Made by a program: the position numbers and the translations under genes. Below are positions 15,673-26,262 of a DNA stretch of 64,000 bases, piece by piece. The DNA is taken from NCBI RefSeq assembly GCF_900215315.1, contig NZ_OBEB01000001.1, positions 806,001-870,000 of the forward strand, given 5' to 3'. This DNA is from Arsukibacterium tuosuense. Its GTDB lineage: Bacteria; Pseudomonadota; Gammaproteobacteria; Enterobacterales; Alteromonadaceae. Below the pieces are notes generated by a model. The model was not told the DNA's origin. It ran no database searches and was given only the letters and a program-made list of their open reading frames with translations. How positions within the stretch are numbered: the first letter of the stretch is position 1; the number at the start of each line of letters is the position of its first letter.

Positions 15673-17373
15673 TTATTTTGAATCATAAGACACCGTATCA
15701 CGCCCGTTTTTCTTTGACATGTACAAAAAATCATCTGCTCTCTTGAGCGCGTCGCTAAGTTGCTCATTTAAGGCGACGATGGTGAGTCCTATTGATACCG
15801 TTATTTTTCGTTCAATTGGTAATGAGCTTGGCCGCAAAGAGCGAACTGATTCGTTGATTCGTTCAGCTAAAGTAATTAAGCCTTCTAATGTCACACCTTG
15901 AACTAAGACAACGAATTCTTCTCCCCCAATTCTCGCTACACAGTCTTCCTCCCGCACACAATCCGATAAACTCAAAGCCACAGCTTTTAGCACATCATCA
16001 CCAACTGCGTGACCATAATTGTCATTTATCGATTTAAAGAAATCTAAATCCAGAGCCATAATCCCGTTCGAGAAATTAAGCCTTTTTGCGCGCTGCTGCG
16101 TTTTTTCAAAGTGATGCTCTAACGCCAATCGGTTTGCCAAACCGGTTAATCCGTCACTGTAAGCAAGCATTCGTAATTTTTTCTCGGACGAGATATCTGT
16201 GATAGTTCCGTTATAGCCGGTAAATGCACCATCAATAATTTTTGGCCGCCCATCTAATCGAATCGAAATGCGGTTACCGAAAGAATTTTTAATTTCTGTA
16301 TCATGAATGGTAAACGGCTCTCTGGAGTCAAAAATACCTTTTAATACCTTATCAAATGAATCTTTATTTTTTGATCTAGGCAATGAGACCACTTCGCTCA
16401 GACGAAGTACATTTGTCCCGCTATCAGTTCTTAGAACATTTTTATCCAAGCTTTCAGACATGCTGATGATATTGCCGAAAATATCAGTCTCCCAAAGAGC
16501 AGTAGATAAGGTTTCTTCTATGTGATTTAACGCTAAGCTCTTTGAGTGAAGCATCAAATGTAACTCTTTCTGGGCATTTTCTAGTTCAGTGTTCTTAACA
16601 ACTAACTCTCTTGTTCGGTCATTGACGGTATTTTCAAGCGATTTCTGATGGGAGACGATTTTAGAGCCCATGTCATTTATGACGTAAGTCATGTCATCCA
16701 GCTCGTCTGGATGAATTGTCTTTCGCAATTGAAGCGGGTCAATACTCTGGTTTTTCGAAAACTCACGTAGCCAATTAACTATTCTGATTTGACGACTTAA
16801 TATGAGTTTATCGATTAAGAAAAGAATGAAGAGCGAAACTATCAATGTCTTAATAAACTGGGCAACAAGAATGGTTTTAATATTACCGATAATCTCCCTC
16901 TTAACATGCTCTGTACTCACTGTTACCTCAATAGAGCCAACGTATCCCTCTATTACTACCACCTCTCCGTTTGTAACGTATTTCGACAAGCCAAAATCAA
17001 TTTCTTTTTTGTAAGTGAAATAATTATTTCGAGTTCCAAGGGCGTTCATTTTGCCCATAATTTCATCTTGCTCTATATTAGCTACCGTCATAACATTTTT
17101 GCCGTCGCTGTCTTTAGCTGCTGCTAAATACTCATCAGATAGGCCTCGAAAAGTTTCTAAAATTAGCGTCACTATTAACGTTTGTGATTTATAAATTGCA
17201 ACACCGAGCGGCTGTTCGTATGAATCAACTATATCCTTAACTTGCTGTTCTAACGCCGAGATTCTATTTCTGTAATCATGGTAAACAGTGTAGGAGGTTG
17301 AAAGTAGAGTGAAAACGCCACTTATTAGCATAATGCAGAACACGAGCTTTTTAGACAATCTTCCCTGAAACAT
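15673..17373 (-). CDS. Membrane-bound diguanylate cyclase with PAS domain
   Basis: Starting at the ATG 17373 (a TTG 15 bases upstream is less likely) the protein is 566 residues. It has a membrane helix near residues 9-31, a periplasmic sensor to about 165, a second helix near 170-192, a HAMP-like linker and coiled coil, a PAS-like domain near 285-385, and a GGDEF domain from about 400. The active loop reads RIGGEEFVV and DLDFFKSINDNYGHAVGDD supplies the metal-binding Asp. The inhibitory I-site RxxD (REED) sits five residues before GGEEF, so product inhibition is expected. It makes c-di-GMP in response to an unknown periplasmic signal. Confidence 0.93.
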   Translation of the reverse strand: MFQGRLSKKLVFCIMLISGVFTLLSTSYTVYHDYRNRISALEQQVKDIVDSYEQPLGVAIYKSQTLIVTLILETFRGLSDEYLAAAKDSDGKNVMTVANIEQDEIMGKMNALGTRNNYFTYKKEIDFGLSKYVTNGEVVVIEGYVGSIEVTVSTEHVKREIIGNIKTILVAQFIKTLIVSLFILFLIDKLILSRQIRIVNWLREFSKNQSIDPLQLRKTIHPDELDDMTYVINDMGSKIVSHQKSLENTVNDRTRELVVKNTELENAQKELHLMLHSKSLALNHIEETLSTALWETDIFGNIISMSESLDKNVLRTDSGTNVLRLSEVVSLPRSKNKDSFDKVLKGIFDSREPFTIHDTEIKNSFGNRISIRLDGRPKIIDGAFTGYNGTITDISSEKKLRMLAYSDGLTGLANRLALEHHFEKTQQRAKRLNFSNGIMALDLDFFKSINDNYGHAVGDDVLKAVALSLSDCVREEDCVARIGGEEFVVLVQGVTLEGLITLAERINESVRSLRPSSLPIERKITVSIGLTIVALNEQLSDALKRADDFLYMSKKNGRDTVSYDSK

Positions 17374-17719
17374 AACGTCGATTTCCAATACTGCTGCATT
17401 ATTAATTTTTAAATCATACCGTGCGACTCCCAGTTAATGAAGTAATGATTTACAAATATCTGTTACCTTCCAAAAAATTTAGCAGCCGCTTTGATAAATT
17501 CGGATTCAATAAATGTTGGTACGGTTAACACAAATAGCTGTCACTTAAACAGGTGCCTATAGGACTGCTTTAAAGTAAATCAAACTTGGCTCTATGTCTG
17601 CTTTTGGCACTTAGCAGTCTATCAGCAAAACCAACCTCATATTAACCACAAGCAATCCCCATAAAAAACCCCAGCTCTCAGGCCGGGGTTTTATAGTGTG
17701 CACTAGAAGAACTAAACGC
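17374..17719. other. Intergenic region between the diguanylate cyclase and gcvP
   Basis: About 345 bases, AT-rich, holding the upstream region of the cyclase gene at its left and the gcvP terminator at 17663-17692. No reading frame of interest or repeat was seen in the rest. Confidence 0.5.
17663..17692 (-). terminator. Terminator of the glycine cleavage operon
   Basis: On the minus strand AAAACCCC (from 17692) pairs with GGGGTTTT and is followed by a six-T run, a standard intrinsic terminator 28 bases after the gcvP stop. Confidence 0.88.
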
Positions 17720-20611
17720 TTACCGATACGCTTCCGGACTAGGACATGCGCACATTAAATTCCGGTCGCCGTATACGTCGTCAATCCGGGTAACGGTTGG
17801 CCAGAACTTGTTCTCGGCGACATAAGCTACCGGGAAGGCGCCGTAGTTGCGCTCGTAGGCGCGGTCCCAGGCCGGGTCGAGAATATCAGCCATAGTGTGC
17901 GGCGCGTAAGCCAGTGGGTTGTTATCCACTGTCCACTCACCTGCTTCTACTTTGGCAATCTCGGCGCGGATACTGGTCATCGCTTCAATAAACTTATCCA
18001 GCTCGGCTTTGCTTTCTGATTCCGTAGGCTCAATCATCAGGGTGCCGGCAACCGGGAAGCTCATGGTGGGCGAGTGGTAACCGTAGTCCATTAAGCGCTT
18101 GGCAATATCCATTTCCGTAATACCGCTGGCGTCTTTTAACGGCCGGATATCGATAATACATTCGTGGGCTACCCGGCCGTTGGTGCCGCGGTACAGTACC
18201 GGGAACAACGGGTCGAGCTTTTTCGCCATATAGTTGGCAGTTAAAATCGCAAATTCCGTAGCCTGTTTTAAGCCTTCGCCGCCCATCATCGCGATATACA
18301 TCCAGCTGATAGGTAAAATACCGGCGCTGCCGAACTGGGCTGCCGCTACTGCACCGTTGTTATCTCCGGTGCCGTCAATTTTTACTACCGGGTGGTTAGG
18401 TAAAAATGGCGCTAAATGGCTTTTCACGCCGATTGGGCCCATGCCCGGGCCGCCGCCGCCGTGCGGAATACAGAAGGTTTTATGCAGGTTTAAGTGCGAT
18501 ACGTCTGAACCGATAAAGCCTGGCGAGGTTAAACCTACCTGGGCATTCATATTGGCGCCGTCCATATACACCTGGCCACCGTAAGAGTGAACGATGTCGC
18601 ACAGCTCCTGAATACTTTCTTCAAACACACCATGAGTAGACGGATAGGTCACCATGATGGCCGCCAGGCGATCGCCCACTTCCGCTGCCTTGGCTTTTAA
18701 ATCGGCCATGTCGATATTGCCCGACTTGTCGCAGTCAACCAGTACCACATCGTAGCTGGCCATGGCGGCAGTGGCCGGGTTAGTACCGTGCGCTGAAACC
18801 GGAATTAAACAGATATTACGATGACCTTCGCCACGGCTTTCGTGGTACTTACGAATAGCTACCATACCGGCGTACTCACCCTGAGCACCTGAGTTAGGCT
18901 GCATTGAGATATTGTCGTAACCGGTAATATTCACCAGCCAGTCGCCCAGCTCAGTGATCATCTCATAATACCCTTCGGCCTGATCGCGCGGCACGAACGG
19001 ATGCAGTGAACCAAACTCCGGCCAGGTGATCGGGATCATCTCGGCGGTCGCGTTCAGCTTCATGGTGCACGAGCCCAGGGAAATCATTGAATGATTAAGG
19101 GCTAAATCTTTGTTTTCCAGTTTTTTGATATAGCGCAGCATCTCAGTTTCACTGTGATACTGATTAAATACCGGGTGGCTTAACAGCGCTGTGGTACGTG
19201 CCAGCTCAGCTGGAATAGATGCAGAGCCATTGGCGACGATCTCGCTATCCAGCGTTTCCACGCTTAAACCGTGACCAGTGCCTAGCACGATATCAAACAG
19301 CTCAGCAAGATCAGCAGCCTGCGTGGCTTCGCTGAAACTGACTGCCAGGCTGTCGCTGACGTCGGTGCGCAGGTTAACGCCGGCGGCCAGCGCCCGCTTA
19401 ACCACGGCAGCACGGTCGCTGACTTTAAAGGTAACGGTATCGAACCAGTGACTGTTTACTAACTCAACGCCTTTGGCTTTGATGCCGGCAGCAAAAATAT
19501 CGGCACTGCGGTGAATGCGTTCAGCAATATCTTTTAAGCCTTGCGGGCCATGATATACCGCATAGAACGAGGCGATATTAGCCAGTAATACCTGGGCAGT
19601 ACAAATGTTCGAGTTCGCTTTTTCGCGGCGGATATGTTGCTCGCGGGTTTGCATCGCCATTCTGAGCGCCTGATCACCGCGACGGTCTTTCGACACCCCG
19701 ATAATCCGGCCCGGCATCGAGCGTTTATAGGCATCGCGGGTAGCAAAGAAAGCCGCATGCGGGCCGCCATAGGCCATTGGTACACCAAAGCGTTGCATTG
19801 AACCCAGCACCACGTCGGCACCCAGCTCGCCTGGTGATTTTAACAGCATTAAGGCCATTGGATCAGTCGCTACTGCCACTACCGCTTTTTTCGCCTGTAG
19901 CTCAGCAATTAAGGCGCTGTCGTTGCGGATATCACCGTTAGTGGTAGGGTACTGAATTAATGCACCAAACACCTCATGGTTGGCCGCATCGCTGGCTTTG
20001 CCAATCACGATATCAAAGCCAAACATTTCGGCGCGGGTTTTTACCACGTCGATAGTTTGCGGGTGCACATCGTCGCTAATAAAATACAAATTCGCTTTGC
20101 TTTTACTGACCCGCTTGGCCAGGGCCATGGCTTCGGCGGCGGCGGTGGCTTCGTCCAGTAACGAGGCACTGGCCAGCTCCATGCCGGTTAAGTCCAGCGA
20201 CATTTGCTGGAAATTTAACAGCGCTTCTAAGCGGCCCTGGGCAATTTCAGGCTGATATGGCGTGTACGCCGTGTACCAACCCGGGTTTTCCAGCACATTA
20301 CGCAAAATAACATTCGGGGTTAACGTCGGGTGATAACCCATACCAATGTATGACTTATACATTTTGTTTTTCGCTGCCACCGCTTTTAAATGGGTTAAGG
20401 CATCATTTTCAGTGCGGCTGTTACCGGTGGCCAGTGGCTTGGGTAAGCGGATACTGGCCGGAACGGTTTGGGCAATCAGCGTTTCCATGCTATCAACACC
20501 CAGTTCAGCCAGCATAGCGGCAGTTTCTGCCTCATCCGGGCCAATGTGGCGTTGAATAAATTCGTCGTGGTTCGCAAGTTGCGACAGGGTTTTCACAGCG
20601 GTATGGGTCAT
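17720..20611 (-). CDS. gcvP: Glycine dehydrogenase (decarboxylating), P protein
   Basis: The 963-residue P protein decarboxylates glycine with pyridoxal phosphate and passes the aminomethyl group to the lipoyl arm of GcvH. The length fits the single-chain bacterial form with two aminotransferase-like halves. Visible motifs are FIQRHIGP at the N-terminus, [26 protein letters not shown], and the PLP-lysine segment [16 protein letters not shown] with the lysine near residue 710. It is last in gcvT-gcvH-gcvP, about 100 bases after gcvH, and that gap contains a strong hairpin that may lower its expression relative to the others. Confidence 0.98.
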   Translation of the reverse strand: MTHTAVKTLSQLANHDEFIQRHIGPDEAETAAMLAELGVDSMETLIAQTVPASIRLPKPLATGNSRTENDALTHLKAVAAKNKMYKSYIGMGYHPTLTPNVILRNVLENPGWYTAYTPYQPEIAQGRLEALLNFQQMSLDLTGMELASASLLDEATAAAEAMALAKRVSKSKANLYFISDDVHPQTIDVVKTRAEMFGFDIVIGKASDAANHEVFGALIQYPTTNGDIRNDSALIAELQAKKAVVAVATDPMALMLLKSPGELGADVVLGSMQRFGVPMAYGGPHAAFFATRDAYKRSMPGRIIGVSKDRRGDQALRMAMQTREQHIRREKANSNICTAQVLLANIASFYAVYHGPQGLKDIAERIHRSADIFAAGIKAKGVELVNSHWFDTVTFKVSDRAAVVKRALAAGVNLRTDVSDSLAVSFSEATQAADLAELFDIVLGTGHGLSVETLDSEIVANGSASIPAELARTTALLSHPVFNQYHSETEMLRYIKKLENKDLALNHSMISLGSCTMKLNATAEMIPITWPEFGSLHPFVPRDQAEGYYEMITELGDWLVNITGYDNISMQPNSGAQGEYAGMVAIRKYHESRGEGHRNICLIPVSAHGTNPATAAMASYDVVLVDCDKSGNIDMADLKAKAAEVGDRLAAIMVTYPSTHGVFEESIQELCDIVHSYGGQVYMDGANMNAQVGLTSPGFIGSDVSHLNLHKTFCIPHGGGGPGMGPIGVKSHLAPFLPNHPVVKIDGTGDNNGAVAAAQFGSAGILPISWMYIAMMGGEGLKQATEFAILTANYMAKKLDPLFPVLYRGTNGRVAHECIIDIRPLKDASGITEMDIAKRLMDYGYHSPTMSFPVAGTLMIEPTESESKAELDKFIEAMTSIRAEIAKVEAGEWTVDNNPLAYAPHTMADILDPAWDRAYERNYGAFPVAYVAENKFWPTVTRIDDVYGDRNLMCACPSPEAYR

Positions 20612-20661
20612 GCTTTGAATGTCCTAGTAATAATACAGCGTGCAGCACAGCTGTTAGTAAG

Positions 20662-20690
20662 ATAAAGCCCCGATGTATACGGGGCTTTAT
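20662..20690. terminator. Hairpin between gcvH and gcvP, possible attenuator
   Basis: ATAAAGCCCCG (20662-20672) and CGGGGCTTTAT (20680-20690) form a perfect 11-base stem with a 7-base loop. On the minus strand the stem ends in CTTTAT with no longer T run, so it could be a partial terminator or an mRNA end protector rather than a full stop. Confidence 0.7.
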
Positions 20691-20708
20691 GCTGGAGCGA
20701 TCTGTTAA

Positions 20709-21098
20709 TTAAGCTTCGTCGATGCTGCTTTTGTAACCGGCAGCGTCTAATAACGCTTCCAACTCAGCTTCGTCACTGGCTTTAATTTTAAACATCCAGC
20801 CGTCGGTATACGGGCTGGCGTTAACCTGCTCGGGTGAGTCGGCCAGTGCGTCGTTAACTTCTACCACTTCGCCAGACAGCGGTGCGTAGATGTCAGAGGC
20901 GGCCTTTACCGATTCCGCTACAGCGCAATCATCTCCCTGGGTCACACTGTCACCTACTTCCGGCAGCTCAACAAATACCATATCACCCAGCAACTCCTGG
21001 GCATGCTCGGTAATACCTACGGTGAAAATACCGTCACCATCATTGCGAACCCATTCGTGGCTGGCCGCATATTTTAATTCTGTAGGGATAGTGCTCAT
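20709..21098 (-). CDS. gcvH: Glycine cleavage system H protein
   Basis: The 129-residue H protein carries the lipoyl arm that shuttles intermediates between the P, T and L proteins. The lipoylated lysine is Lys66 in [11 protein letters not shown]. Start: the ATG at 21098 has AAGGAA about 8 bases upstream; a TTG two codons earlier is less likely. Typical flanking motifs are [21 protein letters not shown] near the N-terminus and [14 protein letters not shown] at the C-terminus. It lies 66 bases after gcvT. Confidence 0.98.
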   Translation of the reverse strand: MSTIPTELKYAASHEWVRNDGDGIFTVGITEHAQELLGDMVFVELPEVGDSVTQGDDCAVAESVKAASDIYAPLSGEVVEVNDALADSPEQVNASPYTDGWMFKIKASDEAELEALLDAAGYKSSIDEA

Positions 21099-21164
21099 TA
21101 TCAATTCCTTAGCTGTCTTTAACTTTCTAATTTAGTTATTACGTGATGTGCTACGTGTTTTATT

Positions 21165-22244
21165 TTAGATGACTTTTTTACCCATGCGCACAAAAGCCGG
21201 TTTAACCACTTTGACACTAACCAGTTTGCCGCGAATATCCACTTCAGCCGTGTCACCAGTGTTCGCAGGTACCCGCGCCATGGCAATACTGTAACCTAAA
21301 GTCGGTGAAAAGGTACCCGAGGTAATAATACCTTCACCGCCGTCAACCACCACCCGCTGGCCGTGGCGTAGCACACCCTTTTGCTCCATAACCAGGCCAA
21401 CCAGCTTATCGGTACCCGCTGCTTTTTGTTCGGCTAACGCCGCGCGGCCAATAAAGTTTCGGTCTTCCGGGTTCCAGGCAATGGTCCAGCCCATGTTAGC
21501 CGCCAGTGGCGATACCGTCTCGTCCATATCCTGGCCATATAAATTCATGCCGGCTTCCAGACGCAGGGTATCACGGGCACCTAAACCGGCAGGAGCAACA
21601 CCGGCATCCAGCAGTTTTTGCCAGACATCAGCGGCCTGCTCTTCAGGCATGGCAATTTCGTAACCATCTTCGCCAGTGTAACCGGTGGTAGCAATAAATA
21701 AATCGCCAGCCTGCTTACCAAAAAACGGCTTCATACCGTCAACCGCAGCTTGTTGCTCAGCGCTTAATAAGGTAGCCACTTTGGCTTTAGCATTCGGGCC
21801 CTGCACTGCAATCATTGCGTATTCCGGACGTTCGGTCACGGTCACATCAAAGGCTTTCGCCTCAGCGGTTATATGCGCCAGGTCTTTCTCACGGGTAGCC
21901 GAATTCACCACTAACCGGAAAAACTCATCCTGCATATAGTAAACAATTAAATCGTCAATGACGCCGCCACTCTGGTTCAGCATGCCGGTGTACAGCGCTT
22001 TGCCAGGGATAGTCAGTTTAGCCACATCGTTTGCCAGTAAATAGCGTAAAAACTCCCGGGTTTTGCTCCCGGTTAAGTCAACAATGGTCATATGAGAAAC
22101 GTCAAACATACCGGCGTCGCGGCGAACGGCGTGGTGCTCTTCAATTTGTGAGCCGTAGTTAATTGGCATATCCCAGCCAAAAAAGTCGACCATTTTGGCA
22201 CCAGCAGCAAGGTGGCTGGCATGTAACGCGGTTTTTTGAGCCAT
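21165..22244 (-). CDS. gcvT: Aminomethyltransferase, glycine cleavage T protein
   Basis: The 359-residue T protein transfers the methylene group from aminomethyl-lipoyl GcvH to tetrahydrofolate, releasing ammonia. Family motifs include [32 protein letters not shown] near residues 21-52, YTGEDGYEI near 189-197 and [23 protein letters not shown] near 220-242 with the folate-binding Asp. It heads gcvT-gcvH-gcvP. A TATAAT -10 box lies about 115 bases upstream. No glycine riboswitch was found in the leader. Confidence 0.98.
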   Translation of the reverse strand: MAQKTALHASHLAAGAKMVDFFGWDMPINYGSQIEEHHAVRRDAGMFDVSHMTIVDLTGSKTREFLRYLLANDVAKLTIPGKALYTGMLNQSGGVIDDLIVYYMQDEFFRLVVNSATREKDLAHITAEAKAFDVTVTERPEYAMIAVQGPNAKAKVATLLSAEQQAAVDGMKPFFGKQAGDLFIATTGYTGEDGYEIAMPEEQAADVWQKLLDAGVAPAGLGARDTLRLEAGMNLYGQDMDETVSPLAANMGWTIAWNPEDRNFIGRAALAEQKAAGTDKLVGLVMEQKGVLRHGQRVVVDGGEGIITSGTFSPTLGYSIAMARVPANTGDTAEVDIRGKLVSVKVVKPAFVRMGKKVI

Positions 22245-22360
22245 TATTTTTTCCTACTTATTGTGAGGGCCACAAGCGGTAAAACCAACAATAGCAATAA
22301 GCCTTATTTTTCAGGCTATTACATAAAAATGCCAAGCTTGAGACTAAAAAATACCGCTCG

Positions 22361-22366
22361 ATTATA
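22361..22366 (-). promoter_or_regulatory. Candidate -10 box of the gcv operon
   Basis: On the minus strand this is a perfect TATAAT in the only gap upstream of gcvT. No good -35 hexamer is present at the proper distance, which would suit an activator-dependent promoter. A small AGCCT/AGGCT hairpin (22300-22317) lies in the leader. Confidence 0.45.
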
Positions 22367-22491
22367 CCGCATAGCCCCTGCAGCAAACAGCCCAATTTGG
22401 ATTACTTTTTGTAATGCGACAGCTACTGTTACAAATAAAACTAAGGCAAATCGTTAGCTGATAAGTTAGCTGACGCGTCACCAGGATTAAG

Positions 22492-23697
22492 CTAATTTTT
22501 TACCAGCTCGGGTAAGTCGCCTTTCAGGCCAAGCGCATGGGCCATCAATTGCTGTTTAAGCCATGGCAGGCGATCTGTCGCTACTAAACCCAGGCCGCGC
22601 AACAGTTTGGCCAGCGGTGGTTTGGCGGTAAAACCACGTTTAAAAGCTTCCATCGCTACTATCATGCTTTGTGCTTCCGCTTTGCGCCAGCGCTCATAAC
22701 GGCGCAGCATGGGGTTTGCACCAATATCTTCCCCCGCTGCTTGCTGAGCGCCAATTAACTGGGCCAGTGCCGCCACGTCCATCAGGCCTAAATTCATACC
22801 CTGGCCTGCCAACGGGTGAATACTGTGCGCCGCATCAGCTACCAGTACAACCCTGCCCCGTTGCCAGCGGCTGGCATAACGCATGGTTAAACCAAAGGCC
22901 TGACGCTGGCTGCAAAGTTCAACCGGCCCCAATACCGCCTGAGTTGCAGCGCAAAGTGCCTGCACAAAGGCAGTATCATCCAGCGCCATTAAGCGCTCAG
23001 CTTCATTGGTTTCGGCACTCCAGACAATAGAGCATAAATTGCTGTCTGGCAGTGGTAACAGCGCCAGCGGGCCGCTGGGAAGAAACACCTGACGCGCAGT
23101 AAGCTGGTGTGGCTCGGCGCAGCGAATTTTGGCAACAATAGCGGTATGCTGATAATCCCAATGGGTTAATGGCAACTGCATTTGCTGGCGCACAAAGGAA
23201 TTAACCCCATCAGCGCCAACCAGTAACTGGCTTAAAATAAGCTCGCTGTTATCTAGTTGCAGCATTACGTCGCGCTCGCCCTGCTTAAGCTGGCTGATTG
23301 CCACATCAAAATAGCACTGGACGTTACTGCACTGTTGTAGCTGACTAAATAGTAACTGGCGAATATGCTCGTTATCACAAATGTAACCGAGCGCCTCAAG
23401 TTGCTGCTCTGCCGCCGTAAAACCAATTTTGGCGAAGCTATCGGCTTCCCACACCTGCATATCGGTATAGGCTGCCGCGCCGGCCAGTAGTTGCGGCCAG
23501 ATCCCTAATTGTTGGAACAAAGAGCGCGAGGCCATATTCAGGGCGCTGACCCGCTGATAATCCGGTGCAGCGTCTGTCAGCGAGGGCGCCGGGCCTTTTT
23601 CTACCAGCACCACCCGCAGTTGCTGCCTGGCCAGAAGCAGAGCCAGCGTCAGGCCGGCGCTACCGCCGCCGACTATTGTGACATCAGTATTTTGCAT
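22492..23697 (-). CDS. ubiI: FAD-dependent ubiquinone hydroxylase, UbiI/VisC type
   Basis: A 401-residue flavin monooxygenase of the UbiH/UbiI family: VTIVGGGSAGLTLALLLA binds FAD at the N-terminus, GADGVNSFVR lies near residue 183, and the second FAD motif LVADAAHSIHPLAGQGMNLGLMD near residues 286-308. In E. coli the visC/ubiI gene follows ubiH, as here, and the enzyme hydroxylates C5 of the ubiquinone ring. The ATG at 23697 overlaps the ubiH stop by 14 bases and is preferred to the frame opening at 23730, which lies inside ubiH. It is the last gene of pepP-ubiH-ubiI. UbiI versus another paralogue is decided by position. Confidence 0.88.
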   Translation of the reverse strand: MQNTDVTIVGGGSAGLTLALLLARQQLRVVLVEKGPAPSLTDAAPDYQRVSALNMASRSLFQQLGIWPQLLAGAAAYTDMQVWEADSFAKIGFTAAEQQLEALGYICDNEHIRQLLFSQLQQCSNVQCYFDVAISQLKQGERDVMLQLDNSELILSQLLVGADGVNSFVRQQMQLPLTHWDYQHTAIVAKIRCAEPHQLTARQVFLPSGPLALLPLPDSNLCSIVWSAETNEAERLMALDDTAFVQALCAATQAVLGPVELCSQRQAFGLTMRYASRWQRGRVVLVADAAHSIHPLAGQGMNLGLMDVAALAQLIGAQQAAGEDIGANPMLRRYERWRKAEAQSMIVAMEAFKRGFTAKPPLAKLLRGLGLVATDRLPWLKQQLMAHALGLKGDLPELVKN

Positions 23698-24892
23698 AAG
23701 GTTGTCCCTGGCCCATCGCCTGCATGGCAAGCGGCCGTTTTAATGGATCGCACAGCAGCATTGCCGCCAGCCCGGCATTGCGGGCCAGCGCTATCAGCCT
23801 GGAATTATTGGAAAAGCCCCGGACCAATGCATCGGTAAACCAGACCACCCGCTTAATGTCCTGCTCGCGCAGTTGTTGATAGTCACGTAACACCTTGTAA
23901 TCACCAGGATCTGTGGCCTCATTGAGCGCCAGCAGCAAGGCCTGAATATCACGGATAGCCAGGTTAAACCCCTGACCGGCAATCGGGTGTAAATTATGTA
24001 AGCTATTCCCCAGCAAGGCAGCGCGATGGCGCACTATTTCATCAGGCCGGCGCAGGGCCAGCGGATAATGCGCCCGGGCACCGGTTACAGTAAATAGCCC
24101 GGCCCGGTAACCAAAAGCCTGTTGAATAGCGGTGGTAAAAGCCTGGTCATCCAGCGCTAGCAAGCCTGCAACATCATCGCGTGCTACCGTCCAGACTAGC
24201 GAGTAGCGCTGGGCTGTTAGCGGCAACAGGGCAATAGGGCCATGTTCGGTAAAGCGCTCAAAAGCGGTATTATTATGAGCCTGCGCTAATCCCAGATTGG
24301 CAATAATTGCGCTTTGCTGATAATCGTCACTGCTGACGCTAAAACCGGCTAACTGCCGGCTTTGCGATAAGCCGCCTTCAGCAATAAGCAGTAAATTGGC
24401 CGTAAGCTTCGCTCCACTTTGCAGCTGCACAGTCTGGCACGAAATGGTCGGAGTAATAGCGGTAATAAAGTCGGGTTGAAAGTAAGTAATATTGGGATGA
24501 TTAGCCAGCTTAGTGCTAAGCAAGTTGCCCAGATGCTCCACTTCTAACACCTGGCCCAGTGCCGCTTGCTGATACTCACTGGCGGTTAACTGCGTTTTAC
24601 CGAAATGGCCGCGATCCGACACCCAAATCTGCTCAATCGGACAGGCTTTAGCGCCGAGTTCCTGCCATAGCCCCCAGCGTTGTAACAAGCTGACGCTGCC
24701 TGCAGCCAGGGCAATACTGCGGCTGTCAAAACTGGCTGGCACAGTGCCGGGGTGGTTGTCTTGCCTTTCGACAATCCCAATTTGCCACTCTGGCCGGGCC
24801 TGGCTCAAACACCAGGCCAGCAGGCTTCCGGCCATGCCGCCGCCTGCGATAATAATATCAAAATGGTTTTTGCCAACTATAGTTGCCGGCAT
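23684..24892 (-). CDS. ubiH: 2-octaprenyl-6-methoxyphenol hydroxylase, UbiH
   Basis: The 402-residue protein shows the FAD motif DIIIAGGGMAGSLLAWCLS, a middle region with SRSIALAAGSVSLLQRWGLW, and ALLGNSLHNLHPIAGQGFNLAIRDIQ near residues 293-318. It hydroxylates the ubiquinone precursor ring at C6 in the Ubi metabolon. The start codon overlaps the pepP stop by one base (TGATG), so the two are translationally coupled. The order pepP-ubiH-ubiI is conserved across gammaproteobacteria. Confidence 0.93.
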   Translation of the reverse strand: MPATIVGKNHFDIIIAGGGMAGSLLAWCLSQARPEWQIGIVERQDNHPGTVPASFDSRSIALAAGSVSLLQRWGLWQELGAKACPIEQIWVSDRGHFGKTQLTASEYQQAALGQVLEVEHLGNLLSTKLANHPNITYFQPDFITAITPTISCQTVQLQSGAKLTANLLLIAEGGLSQSRQLAGFSVSSDDYQQSAIIANLGLAQAHNNTAFERFTEHGPIALLPLTAQRYSLVWTVARDDVAGLLALDDQAFTTAIQQAFGYRAGLFTVTGARAHYPLALRRPDEIVRHRAALLGNSLHNLHPIAGQGFNLAIRDIQALLLALNEATDPGDYKVLRDYQQLREQDIKRVVWFTDALVRGFSNNSRLIALARNAGLAAMLLCDPLKRPLAMQAMGQGQPYAKY

Positions 24893-26223
24893 CAGTTGCT
24901 GCCACCACTTGCGGCCATCAACTGCTCAATGGCATCAATCTCTTTTGGAACCGCGGTAGTCAGATTGTCATGACCCTCTGCGGTTACCAGCAGATTATCT
25001 TCAATCCGGATAGCCAAATCCCACCAGCGCGGCTCGGTTGGACTGCCGTGAGGAATGTATAAGCCAGGTTCAATCGTCAGCAGCATGCCGGGCACAAATG
25101 GCTGTTCTGCCGTTTCACCATCAGAACCGTTAACTTTATAGGCACCAACATCATGCACGTCCAGCCCCAGCCAGTGGCCAATGCCGTGAATAAAATACTG
25201 TTTACAGGCTTTATCGGCGATAAGCTGCTGCAGCTCGCCTTGCAAAATACCCAGCCCCAGCAAGCCTTCGGTCAGTACCTGTTCGGCCGCGGCAGTCACT
25301 TTCGCAAAATTACTGCCTGGCTGCACCGCATTACAGGCGGCATACTGCGCATCCAGTACCAGCTGATACAGTTCAGCTTGCTCCGGACTGAACTTGCCAG
25401 ATACCGGAAAAGTCCGGCTGATATCAGCGGCATAGCCCTGCAGTTCACAGCCGGCATCAATCAGCACTAAATCGCCTGCCTTAAGCTCACTGCTGTTGTC
25501 GGTGTAATGCAAAATACAGCCATTTTCACCGCTGCCGACAATACTGTTATAGGCCGGATGACGGGCACCATTCAGGGCAAAGTGATGCAGAATTTCCGCT
25601 TCCAGCTGATACTCAAACCGCCCCGGCCGGCAATACTGCATGGCCCGGATATGCGCCTGAGCGCTGATTTGTCCTGCCCGGCGCATCACAGCAATTTCGC
25701 TCCGATCTTTAATAAGGCGCTGCGCTGCAGTCAGCTGAGCGATATCAACCAGTTGTGTTGGCGCCACATCGCCGCGCTTTTCCCGTTGCTTCAGCAGTTG
25801 GATCTGCTCAGTAACCTGCTGGAGCAGTGCACTGTTTTCAGTTAAATGCAGGTAAACCGCCGTGCTGCCATTGATTGCCTGCTGTAACAAGGTGCTTTGC
25901 TCAGTCAGTGCTGCCGCCTGCAGTTGCATGGTTTCGCTGGCTGCCGCCGGGCCCAGCCTGCGCCCATGCCATACTTCCTGCGCCGGGTCTTTGTCACGGC
26001 ATAAAAGTAGCGCTGGCGCTAAATCTGTGCGGTTAGAGATAATAAGTAAGGCATCAGGTTCGTTAAAGCCAGTGTAGTACCAGAAGTCGCTATGCTGGCG
26101 AAACGGATACTCGGTATCGCGGCTGCGGCTTTGTTCGCTGGCAGCACTGATCAAGGCCACGGAATCAGGCTGCAACGCCGCAATTAGCTGCGCTCGCCGC
26201 TGAACAAAAACAGAGTTTTCCAT
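24892..26223 (-). CDS. pepP: Xaa-Pro aminopeptidase P
   Basis: The 443-residue metallopeptidase removes N-terminal residues that precede proline. The two-metal ligands are visible: DAGCELQGYAADISRTFP with both Asp residues, HGIGHWLGLDVHDVG with the His, LTIEPGLYIP and AIRIEDNLLV with the two Glu residues. The N-terminal domain includes SRDTEYPFRQHSDFWYYTGF, typical of AMPP proteins. It heads pepP-ubiH-ubiI, 39 bases after ygfB in the same direction, so ygfB may be co-transcribed. Confidence 0.97.
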   Translation of the reverse strand: MENSVFVQRRAQLIAALQPDSVALISAASEQSRSRDTEYPFRQHSDFWYYTGFNEPDALLIISNRTDLAPALLLCRDKDPAQEVWHGRRLGPAAASETMQLQAAALTEQSTLLQQAINGSTAVYLHLTENSALLQQVTEQIQLLKQREKRGDVAPTQLVDIAQLTAAQRLIKDRSEIAVMRRAGQISAQAHIRAMQYCRPGRFEYQLEAEILHHFALNGARHPAYNSIVGSGENGCILHYTDNSSELKAGDLVLIDAGCELQGYAADISRTFPVSGKFSPEQAELYQLVLDAQYAACNAVQPGSNFAKVTAAAEQVLTEGLLGLGILQGELQQLIADKACKQYFIHGIGHWLGLDVHDVGAYKVNGSDGETAEQPFVPGMLLTIEPGLYIPHGSPTEPRWWDLAIRIEDNLLVTAEGHDNLTTAVPKEIDAIEQLMAASGGSN

Positions 26224-26262
26224 TGCTATCCTTCAGGGTAAAAGTGAACAGGCAAAGCGATG

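Noticed and set aside
22245-22491. Glycine riboswitch upstream of gcvT
   Set aside because: The gap holds a TATAAT and a small hairpin but none of the conserved glycine-aptamer segments.
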